A DNA stretch of 64,000 nucleotides, from the NCBI RefSeq assembly GCF_040833955.1, contig NZ_CP162133.1:986001-1050000 (forward strand). Direction: 5' to 3'. Below the pieces are notes generated by a model. The model ran no database searches and had not been told where the DNA came from. It was given only the letters and a program-made list of their open reading frames with translations. Origin of the DNA: Leptospira sp. WS60.C2. GTDB lineage: Bacteria; Spirochaetota; Leptospiria; Leptospirales; Leptospiraceae. The position numbers and the translations under genes are program-made. This document shows, piece by piece, positions 57,249 to 64,000 of this stretch (within the stretch, counting starts at the first letter, position 1; each line of letters starts with the position of its first letter).

Positions 57249-59654
57249 TTATTGTCCCTTCGACCATTTTTTAATCATATAAACCAATTCTTGCAAGAGC
57301 AGTGGTTTTGTCATAAAATCGTCCATTCCAGACTGTAAACATCTCTCTTTTTCTTCTTCCATAACATTTGCTGTCAAAGCGATGATCACTGGCTGTTTTG
57401 CTAAATTCTTATTTTTCCTGATCTCTCTTGTGACTTGGATTCCATTCATATCTGGCATTTGTACATCTAAAAAAATAAGATCGGGAGTTTCTGTTTTTAC
57501 AGATTCGAGTGCACGTGCACCGTTTTCTGCGAGTTGTGCCCTGTAGCCTAACTTTTTTAGAAACATGGATGTGACTTTTAAATTGATTGAGTCATCATCT
57601 GCAACCAATATTTTGATAGGGAAGTTGGTTGCTAAGTTTTTGTCCCATTCAGAAGATTTAAGAATATTATGATGAACGGATTCTTGGTTTGAGGTTGTCT
57701 CCTCTTTTCCGTGTTCGATCGGGATCTCAATGGTAAAAGTGGATCCGACACCCAATTCTGATGCAACAAGGATTGTGCCAGACATCTCTTCCACAATTTT
57801 TCTTGTGATGGTAAGTCCAAGACCTGTTCCTGTTGTTTTTTCGGAGAGATGAGAATGAATTTGGACAAATGGTTCGAACAGTTCTTCCAGTTTTTGATTT
57901 GGAATCCCTATGCCTGTATCCTTCACTTGAATGGTTAAGTTTGAATGATTAGCATCAATTGATTTGGAAGATGCGGTAACTGTGATTTTTCCTTTTTCAG
58001 TAAATTTTACAGCATTGCTCAGTAAATTGGACATGATTTGAGTGAATCGCCTTTGGTCTGTTAGAATCTTGGATGGAATTTCATTTAAAAAGACTAGCTC
58101 GATTTTTACATCATCAACACTAATTTTAGTTCTGAAAAGTTGCACAATATCATTTAAAAATTTGGGAAGCGGAATGGTTTCATTTCGTAATTCAAATTTT
58201 CCTGCTTCTAGTTTGGTTAAATCTAGAATATCATTCACAAGTAATAATAAATTCTCACCACTAAATTGGATTAAATTTAGATACTCCTTTTGTTCATCTG
58301 TTAAATTTGTTTGGCCAAACATTTGGGTCATTCCCAAGATCCCATTCATTGGTGTCCTGATTTCATGACTCATCGTGGACAAAAAAGCTGATTTAAACTT
58401 CACTTCGGCAAGAGCTAATTCCTTTTCCTGCTTCAGCTTTTCCCGATTCCTGAAATTTTGAATCATCCGATCGGCAATGAAGATTGCTTGCGACAAACCA
58501 AACACTAAGAATCCGTACTGCGTTAGATACGCATTTCCTTTTCTTGCGAATTCTGTGAGAATATCGAGCGAAAATAAAAGCATCGTTGTTACCAGTGAAA
58601 GCAAAAAGAATTTGGCACCAGGTTTACGTAGCATCACACCGTGTGTAATTGGAAACAAAAATGTTAATAATCCCAATAGTATTAGGATAAAATGAAACGA
58701 TTGCACTTTTGAGTAAATGGTAATGGTGAATGGAATTGCGAAAGATAAGAGTAAGGCGATAACATAATTGATTCGATAAATATAGCGATACTTTTGGTCG
58801 GGATATACTTCTTGAATGTATCTTGTAAAAGAAATTGATAGTAGTATAAAGGTAATCCCACTAATTCGAATGATAATTTCATACACACCCATGGGAAGAT
58901 AATTATAAATCATCCGAGTTTCACCAATACTCAAGATTCGTATCGAAGCTAAAAAACATACGAAAGAAAAATACAAATGTATTTTTTCATCCTTCCAAAA
59001 TAGAAATAATACGAAATGGAATAGTGCAAGAGTTCCAAGCGATGCTAAAATAAAGATGTCTCGACTTATTGCTTCAAAATAAGATTTATTGATATTGCCT
59101 CTTGTTCCAATGTAATATGGAGTTGCGATTCCGCATACATGGTAGTGATAACAAGAGATTTGCACATATAAATCAATCACTCCATCCTTTTGCGAGGGAA
59201 GTGCTATCGATTGGATATTGATACTTGCTTTTTCCGAACTTTCATCAAATCCAATTTTTCCAGATTCATACACAGTTTCGTTGCCTACGAGAATTCGAAA
59301 TGCGTTTCGAGTCACTCCATTTTGTAGATAGAATGAGTTTGGATTGGAACCAACTAAGATCTTCAAATGTAAGGTAGCGTATCCATTCGGATAAGGAGTT
59401 TGAGAATTGTTTGTCCACTTCCCTGGTACGGTTGTATAAATTTGTTCCTGCGACGTTTCGAATGGACCAAAGGATTTCCAATAGATGTTCCACTCTCCAT
59501 CTAACGGAACATTTCCGTCCCTTTCAAAATTCCATGAGCTTACATCCAAAATTCCTGCTTGTGCCTTTGGTGGAATTGGTTTGTTATGTGGTAAACATCC
59601 CACAAAACTAAGGATCAGTAGCGCAGGTAAGAACCGGAGGATTTTTGGATTCAT
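57249..59654 (-). CDS. 7TMR-DISM hybrid histidine kinase
   Basis: An 801-residue hybrid kinase with an N-terminal lipobox-like signal (LSFVGC, Cys20). Order: DISMED2-like sensor (about 40-190), seven helices (about 200-400), HisKA with FLSTMSHEIRTPMNGIL (His430), HATPase (NLLSNAVKFTEKG; GTGLGLTITRKI), and a receiver domain with the phospho-acceptor Asp730 in DLIFLDVQMPDMNG. The acylated N-terminus followed by seven helices is unusual. A separate output partner is not encoded nearby. Confidence 0.92.
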   Translation of the reverse strand: MNPKILRFLPALLILSFVGCLPHNKPIPPKAQAGILDVSSWNFERDGNVPLDGEWNIYWKSFGPFETSQEQIYTTVPGKWTNNSQTPYPNGYATLHLKILVGSNPNSFYLQNGVTRNAFRILVGNETVYESGKIGFDESSEKASINIQSIALPSQKDGVIDLYVQISCYHYHVCGIATPYYIGTRGNINKSYFEAISRDIFILASLGTLALFHFVLFLFWKDEKIHLYFSFVCFLASIRILSIGETRMIYNYLPMGVYEIIIRISGITFILLSISFTRYIQEVYPDQKYRYIYRINYVIALLLSFAIPFTITIYSKVQSFHFILILLGLLTFLFPITHGVMLRKPGAKFFLLSLVTTMLLFSLDILTEFARKGNAYLTQYGFLVFGLSQAIFIADRMIQNFRNREKLKQEKELALAEVKFKSAFLSTMSHEIRTPMNGILGMTQMFGQTNLTDEQKEYLNLIQFSGENLLLLVNDILDLTKLEAGKFELRNETIPLPKFLNDIVQLFRTKISVDDVKIELVFLNEIPSKILTDQRRFTQIMSNLLSNAVKFTEKGKITVTASSKSIDANHSNLTIQVKDTGIGIPNQKLEELFEPFVQIHSHLSEKTTGTGLGLTITRKIVEEMSGTILVASELGVGSTFTIEIPIEHGKEETTSNQESVHHNILKSSEWDKNLATNFPIKILVADDDSINLKVTSMFLKKLGYRAQLAENGARALESVKTETPDLIFLDVQMPDMNGIQVTREIRKNKNLAKQPVIIALTANVMEEEKERCLQSGMDDFMTKPLLLQELVYMIKKWSKGQ

Positions 59655-59684
59655 TAGCTATTCTAAATTCGACGAAGATTCCCA

Positions 59685-60644
59685 CTAGTATCTTGCAATC
59701 GACCGATAGAGCGCAATGAATTTATTCCTAAAATCCCAATACAAAAAGGTAATGAGATTCGGTTTTCGTATGTAACCTAGTTGTTTTAATTGTTCTTTGT
59801 TTTGAAATGCTTTTAATTTTTCAGGATTTACAATGGTGAAAATCTCTTGGATTTGATCGCCATTCTTTGAGAAAATTTGCACAAATTTCGGCAAATCATT
59901 TGCATCGTAACCGATGATGGCAGGGATTCCATTTGCAAATCCAAAATAGACTGAGGTATTTTTTGAAGCGGTTTTTGTTGTTTGTTTTACATAAGAAATG
60001 ACACGAATGATTCCAGGAATCGGAATTCTTGCCGCATGTACTTTGCCGCCTCCATCAGCGTAGGCGATCACGTCCTCTCGCAGTAATTTGGAAAGGGATT
60101 TGGTATCTCGTTTCACGCAGGCTAAACTAAACTCAATCAGGAGTTTTTCGTGTAATTTCGTATCAGGTTCGAATTTTTTTTTGCGCTTCTTTAATGCTTG
60201 TTTGGCGCGACTTAAAATTTTTCGAGAGTAGATGGGTGTTTTCCCAATGATCTGAGAAATGGTTTCAAAATCAAAATCAAATGATTCTCGTAAAATGAAA
60301 ACGGCTCTTTCAAAAGGATTTAAGGTTTCCAAAAGCACAAGAAAGGCAAAGTTCATTTTCTCATCGTTCACACCTTCGATTTTTTCTGGAATTGGTTCTG
60401 GCAAATATGGACCTATGTATGTTTCTTTTTTTCTAGATGCTTTTTTTAAAAGATCAAAAGCAAGCCTCGCCACAATCGTTCCGAGATAAGATTTTGAGTT
60501 TTGGATTTTGGAATGATCCAAAGAGAGCCATCGTAGATAACTCTCTTGTAATATATCTTCCGAATCCGCATAACTCCCTGTGATTCGATACGCTATGGAA
60601 AATAAATAAGGTTTCCACTCTAAAAATAGTTCCAAGTCATTCAA
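59685..60644 (-). CDS. ECF41-type RNA polymerase sigma factor with SnoaL domain
   Basis: A 319-residue sigma factor. Sigma-2 at about 8-72 (FSIAYRITGSYADSEDILQE), sigma-4 at about 97-150 (SFDFDFETISQIIGKTPIYS), and a SnoaL-like extension (about 165-280). The three ECF41 marks are visible: YIGPYLPEP (76-84), DGGGKV (197-202) and NPEKL (273-277). Family knowledge: these sigma factors have no classic anti-sigma factor and are controlled by their own C-terminal domain. Start is TTG 60644 with AGGAGA upstream, overlapping the oxidoreductase stop as TTGA. Confidence 0.95.
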   Translation of the reverse strand: MNDLELFLEWKPYLFSIAYRITGSYADSEDILQESYLRWLSLDHSKIQNSKSYLGTIVARLAFDLLKKASRKKETYIGPYLPEPIPEKIEGVNDEKMNFAFLVLLETLNPFERAVFILRESFDFDFETISQIIGKTPIYSRKILSRAKQALKKRKKKFEPDTKLHEKLLIEFSLACVKRDTKSLSKLLREDVIAYADGGGKVHAARIPIPGIIRVISYVKQTTKTASKNTSVYFGFANGIPAIIGYDANDLPKFVQIFSKNGDQIQEIFTIVNPEKLKAFQNKEQLKQLGYIRKPNLITFLYWDFRNKFIALYRSIARY

Positions 60645-61834
60645 CTTTGTGTTTCTCCTGCAACAGATTGGTTGCCTTCGGTTATTTCCCTATTTTCAGT
60701 ATATTCTGAATTCCCTTTTGGCCAAATGTAAAATCGAAATGGGAGGTATTTCTCCATTTTGATTGAAAAAATGGTAAACCGATTCACTGCTTCTTTTAAC
60801 ACCGCGGCAAGTTTACCTTGGATGACAAATTCCTTTGCAGAATCGTCCCCATGAGTGAATTGGATGAGACCATTTTTTCTTCCAAGAGCAACACATCTTC
60901 CAAAAAAATGAAATGAGAATGGGCTAATTTTTTTTCCAAGAATTGTGTTCGAAATGCTATCTGCAACATAGGCACCCATCGGCAAAGCCGTTACACAACC
61001 CATTCGTATAGTGGAATGTTCTAATTTGGCGGCATCTCCACAGACAAAAACATTGGAAAATTGTTTAGAACGTAAAAATGAGTCCACATAGATTTGATTT
61101 GCTTCATTCGTGAGAAATCCCGATTCTTTTAACATCCGGGAAGATTGAAACCCAGTACAATTTACCAATGTATCAAAAGTCTCTTTCGTTTTGTTTCGGA
61201 ACATGATTTGATGGGAAGAGATGGATTCTATCATTTGTGAGTCCAGAATTTTGACTCCTAAAGTTTCCAGAGCCGTTTCTAAATGTAGTTTTCCTTTTTG
61301 CGAGAATGATTTTCCAAACTGGTTTCTGTCGATAAGGGTCACTCTTGTTTTGGGAAAGGATTCTTTCCATTCCGCGGCCAATTCAATCCCTGTTAGTCCG
61401 GCCCCAATGATGCAGAGATCGTTGATATCTTTTGGATTTTTAGAATATCGAAATCGTTCTAACGCTTCCTTAGATTGAATGGAATTTTCTTTCTGTGATA
61501 CAAAACGAATTCCAGAACTTCCTGTTGCCACAACTAAATAATCATATGTAATAGGGCTCATTCCATTCAAAGTTTCTAATTGAATGAAATTGGCATTGGG
61601 TTCGATTTTTGAAACTTTGCCATGAAGGAATTCAATTTTTTTTCGCAATAGGTTCTCGACGGGTACCATTTTCCCCGTTTTCCCAGATGCATATTCATGG
61701 AATCGGATACGCTCCTGAAATAGGAGGGAATCCGATATGATTGAAATTTCCACATTCTGATTCTGTTTTTCTAGACGATTGGCACAAAGAATTCCTGCAT
61801 ACCCTGCGCCGATGATCACAACTTTATATTTCAT
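60641..61834 (-). CDS. NAD(P)/FAD-dependent oxidoreductase (NDH-2-like)
   Basis: A 397-residue flavoprotein. VIIGAGYAGILCANRL (FAD site), CIIGAGLTGIELAAEW (NAD site), and NVFVCGDAAKLE (second FAD contact) are present, as in type II NADH dehydrogenase relatives. The C-terminal membrane anchor of true NDH-2 is weak. ECF41 sigma factors are often encoded with an oxidoreductase, epimerase or carboxymuconolactone decarboxylase, so it is a likely target of the adjacent sigma factor. Preceded by the ECF41-type promoter. Confidence 0.9.
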   Translation of the reverse strand: MKYKVVIIGAGYAGILCANRLEKQNQNVEISIISDSLLFQERIRFHEYASGKTGKMVPVENLLRKKIEFLHGKVSKIEPNANFIQLETLNGMSPITYDYLVVATGSSGIRFVSQKENSIQSKEALERFRYSKNPKDINDLCIIGAGLTGIELAAEWKESFPKTRVTLIDRNQFGKSFSQKGKLHLETALETLGVKILDSQMIESISSHQIMFRNKTKETFDTLVNCTGFQSSRMLKESGFLTNEANQIYVDSFLRSKQFSNVFVCGDAAKLEHSTIRMGCVTALPMGAYVADSISNTILGKKISPFSFHFFGRCVALGRKNGLIQFTHGDDSAKEFVIQGKLAAVLKEAVNRFTIFSIKMEKYLPFRFYIWPKGNSEYTENREITEGNQSVAGETQS

Positions 61835-61852
61835 ACTAAACCTCAGTTACAA

Positions 61853-61880
61853 GACGATTGGCGCTAGTCGGTTTGTGACA
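61853..61880 (-). promoter_or_regulatory. ECF41-type promoter for the oxidoreductase-sigma operon
   Basis: On the minus strand, TGTCACA (61880-61874) and CGTC (61856-61853) are 17 bases apart. The described ECF41 consensus is TGTCACA, about 16 bases, CGTC, so both elements match perfectly. A start site near 61846 would leave a 12-base leader with GAGG before ATG 61834. The promoter lies exactly upstream of the operon that carries the ECF41 gene. Confidence 0.8.
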
Positions 61881-61935
61881 GGTTTTCAAAAAAAATGGAC
61901 TTGCAGTAACAAGCGATATTGGACGAGGATCATCC

Positions 61936-63189
61936 ATGCAGAAATGGAAGCTAAAAATTGTCTTGCTAGGTGTTATTATTTTCCTCATTCTACCTGGTTC
62001 GATTTTATTCGGACAGGGATTTGATCGAGGGAATTTGATTGTTTACGGAATGGGTGCAGGTGGTCTCGGAAACAATTCTGGATCTCTCCAAAAGCAAGTG
62101 TTTAACAACAATTTTCCTGGTTACCTTGCATTGAATACAGTTTCGACTGATATTGCTTCACGGTATCTCAGTTATGCGTTCTACACTGGATTCACAGAAG
62201 ACCGAGCAAGGTTATCGAGCCGTGGTGGGGAAATTGGGGTTGAATATGGGATTTTTAAATACTTTGGCATTGGACTTTCTGCAACCAACCAAGTGATCAC
62301 TGCTGCCAATTTTAGAACATTGGATACAAGACTTGTATCTGTAGCTGCGTTATCTGCTAATTCAGTGTCCAATCAACTTACTTACTTGAACAATGGTGAT
62401 TTAGCACAATTGTTTTTACAAAAAAGGCGAGATGTGTATAATGCTTTATCCGCCGATCTCAATTTATTCTATCATATGAATCCCAATAGTGCTTTTGATC
62501 CCTACTTAAAAATTGGTGCTGGGTATGGATCAGAGAGTTTATATGGAGGGACAACCAATCGCGTATTTGGTGCACTCGGTATGCGTTATCATTTTACAGA
62601 TCGTTTTTTTGTCAGTGCAGAAGTGGAACATGCGAATACCTACATCGTATTTTATAACATACCAAGTTCAGGCTATCGTAACAAAGGGAATTATGAAGAA
62701 ACTGCAGGAAAGCTAGGTTTCGGAATGAGTTTTTCTTTGGGAAAAAAAGAAAACAATACAATGGAAGAATCTCCAAAAAAAGTCATTGATAGTGTTCTCT
62801 CTGATTCCAACCAAATTTCCAATACAAACATACCAGAATCGAAACTCGAACGATTTGTATTCTTTGCGAGTGAAATCTTTGACTTACCTTCGAGTCGTAT
62901 CCATTTAGAAGGAAGAGCAAGACTTGATGCCATTGCTAGAAGTTTGGAAAATGAGTTTAAGGAATTTGATATTCTCATCATTACATATACTTCGCCATAC
63001 AAAGAAGACCTTCCTGGAAATTATGAAAATTACGACGTAGGCTTTGAAAGGGCACAAGCAATCTCAAGGGTACTAAAAGAAAAAGGTGTAAGTCCCAAAA
63101 GGATCATTGATTCCACGCAAGGTTCAGCCTTGTATACGGTGGAATCAAAAGAAAAAGTTGTGATTGAACTTCGAAAGAAAATTAAGTAA
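61936..63189 (+). CDS. Outer membrane protein with beta-barrel and OmpA-like C-terminus
   Basis: A 417-residue exported protein. The signal is about 1-31 (ending SILFGQG), then a beta-rich region (about 35-270) with alternating strands ([40 protein letters not shown]) and aromatic ends like an 8-strand barrel. A linker leads to a divergent OmpA-like domain (about 300-415) with [18 protein letters not shown] and [20 protein letters not shown]. It may bind peptidoglycan. A GAGGA site precedes the ATG. It overlaps mqo at the 3' end by eight bases. Confidence 0.85.
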   Translation: MQKWKLKIVLLGVIIFLILPGSILFGQGFDRGNLIVYGMGAGGLGNNSGSLQKQVFNNNFPGYLALNTVSTDIASRYLSYAFYTGFTEDRARLSSRGGEIGVEYGIFKYFGIGLSATNQVITAANFRTLDTRLVSVAALSANSVSNQLTYLNNGDLAQLFLQKRRDVYNALSADLNLFYHMNPNSAFDPYLKIGAGYGSESLYGGTTNRVFGALGMRYHFTDRFFVSAEVEHANTYIVFYNIPSSGYRNKGNYEETAGKLGFGMSFSLGKKENNTMEESPKKVIDSVLSDSNQISNTNIPESKLERFVFFASEIFDLPSSRIHLEGRARLDAIARSLENEFKEFDILIITYTSPYKEDLPGNYENYDVGFERAQAISRVLKEKGVSPKRIIDSTQGSALYTVESKEKVVIELRKKIK

Positions 63190-64000
63190 CTAGAGTTTTT
63201 AATCCAAGTAATTCCTCTGTTCGTTTGCGACTCGCAGAACAGAGGCCTGTATTCTCTTTCATTGATAAACCGAAACTTGGTATCATTTCTTTTAGTTTGT
63301 CTTTCCATTCGTTCGATTCCATTTCTTTTGGAAAACAATCCGATAAAACTTCCAACATAATAGAAACCGATGTAGATGCTCCTGGACTTGCTCCGAGAAG
63401 TGCCGCAAGTGATCCATCTTTTGCAGCAACGACTTCCGTACCAAATTCTAAGACTCCACCTTCTTCTTCATCTTTTTTGATGACTTGCACTCTTTGGCCA
63501 GCAATGACTAGTTCCCAATCTTCAGACTTCACTTCTGGGAAATATTCTCTCAGAGCTTCAATTCGATCTTCGTGAGATTGTAAGGCTTGGCTAATCAAAT
63601 ATTTGGTCAAAGGAAGGTTGTGCATTCCTGCCGACAACATTGGAAATATATTATCAAATTCTAATGATTTCACCAAATCTAAGTAAGAGCCTCTTTTTAA
63701 AAACTTGGTTGTAAAACCAGCGTAAGGTCCAAACAATAATTCTTTTTTCCCTTCGATGAGTCTTGTATCAAGGTGAGGAACAGACATCGGTGGTGAACCC
63801 ACATTGGCTTTTCCATACACTTTAGCGAAATGTTCTTTGATGATGTTTCGGTTTTTACATCGTAACCATTGTCCACTCACAGGGAATCCACCAAATCCTG
63901 CTGCTTCTGGGATGTCTGATTTTTCAAGGAGGGGAAGACTACCTCCGCCAGCACCTATGAATACAAATTTTGCTTCGTGGTGTTCTTTTTCATGTGTTTG
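63182..64000 (-). CDS. mqo: Malate:quinone oxidoreductase (C-terminal part)
   Basis: The 3' 272 codons of a longer gene that starts beyond the right edge. [60 protein letters not shown] and the C-terminal [20 protein letters not shown] are characteristic of Mqo. It oxidises malate to oxaloacetate and passes electrons to the quinone pool at the inner membrane, complementing gltA and suc. Convergent with the OmpA-like gene. Confidence 0.95.
   Translation of the reverse strand, partial: QTHEKEHHEAKFVFIGAGGGSLPLLEKSDIPEAAGFGGFPVSGQWLRCKNRNIIKEHFAKVYGKANVGSPPMSVPHLDTRLIEGKKELLFGPYAGFTTKFLKRGSYLDLVKSLEFDNIFPMLSAGMHNLPLTKYLISQALQSHEDRIEALREYFPEVKSEDWELVIAGQRVQVIKKDEEEGGVLEFGTEVVAAKDGSLAALLGASPGASTSVSIMLEVLSDCFPKEMESNEWKDKLKEMIPSFGLSMKENTGLCSASRKRTEELLGLKTLVT

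Noticed and set aside
1..64000. tRNA, rRNA, CRISPR, IS elements or prophage
   Set aside because: No tRNA-like cloverleaf, repeat-spacer array, transposase or phage gene was recognised; the longest gaps are below 300 bases and are described above.

Overview
The window is a gene-dense stretch (no gap between genes above about 300 bases) from a Leptospira-type spirochaete, most likely a saprophytic or environmental species. This rests on inference from the sequence: moderate-to-low GC, spirochaetal lipoboxes ending in a late Cys, a DUF4254 protein beside a family 9 heptosyltransferase, LL-diaminopimelate aminotransferase (DapL), 7TMR-DISM receptors fused to SpoIIE phosphatases or histidine kinases, a bactofilin, an ECF41 sigma factor, and several Leptospira-style exported proteins without recognisable families. 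No rRNA, tRNA, IS element, prophage or CRISPR was seen. It reads as core chromosome.

Layout. 1-8.4 kb: end of an unidentified gene, a two-repeat membrane protein, envelope glycosylation (heptosyltransferase plus DUF4254), an NRDE protein, and a tight minus-strand operon rhomboid-lplA-glyA, divergent from a metallo-beta-lactamase-fold gene and penicillin-binding protein 1A. 10.8-16.7 kb: a strong terminator, a near-perfect sigma-54 promoter driving a small exported protein, then MBOAT acyltransferase, SppA, aldose epimerase and small unknowns. 16.7-23.8 kb: LOG protein, rpmB, nth, ubiA-ubiX, a hotdog thioesterase, and pyrB-DUF2203-dapL. 23.8-30.7 kb: two exported helical proteins preceded by a 14-bp perfect inverted repeat, a CBS-PAS-Fis regulator, rho, rpmE, an IscU-like/pentapeptide fusion, a STAS antagonist and a lipoprotein. 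30.6-40.7 kb: a seven-gene minus-strand array, slt-gltA-DISM/SpoIIE phosphatase-rRNA methyltransferase-TrmH methyltransferase-glycosyltransferase-FapA. 40.7-46.5 kb: a plus-strand array with two unknown proteins, a bactofilin, pdxA, a membrane protein and a DegT aminotransferase, ended by a strong bidirectional terminator. 46.6-52.0 kb: the 2-oxoglutarate dehydrogenase operon in the order sucB-lpdA-sucA. 52.2-64 kb: gamma-carbonic anhydrase, lipoproteins, a GAF-SpoIIE phosphatase, a minus-strand signalling operon (FAD oxidoreductase, ECF41 sigma factor, hybrid histidine kinase, SDR) with its own ECF41-type promoter, an OmpA-like protein, and the 3' part of malate:quinone oxidoreductase.

Working together: gltA, sucB-lpdA-sucA and mqo supply parts of an oxidative TCA cycle; lplA can lipoylate SucB. 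PBP1A, Slt, DapL and the bactofilin serve cell-wall synthesis and shape. The most interesting observations are the ECF41 self-regulating operon, the sigma-54 promoter, the inverted repeat that embeds a start codon, the IscU/pentapeptide fusion that has lost its third ligand cysteine, the CBS-PAS-Fis regulator without an ATPase domain, and a leader mini-ORF that overlaps the bactofilin start.
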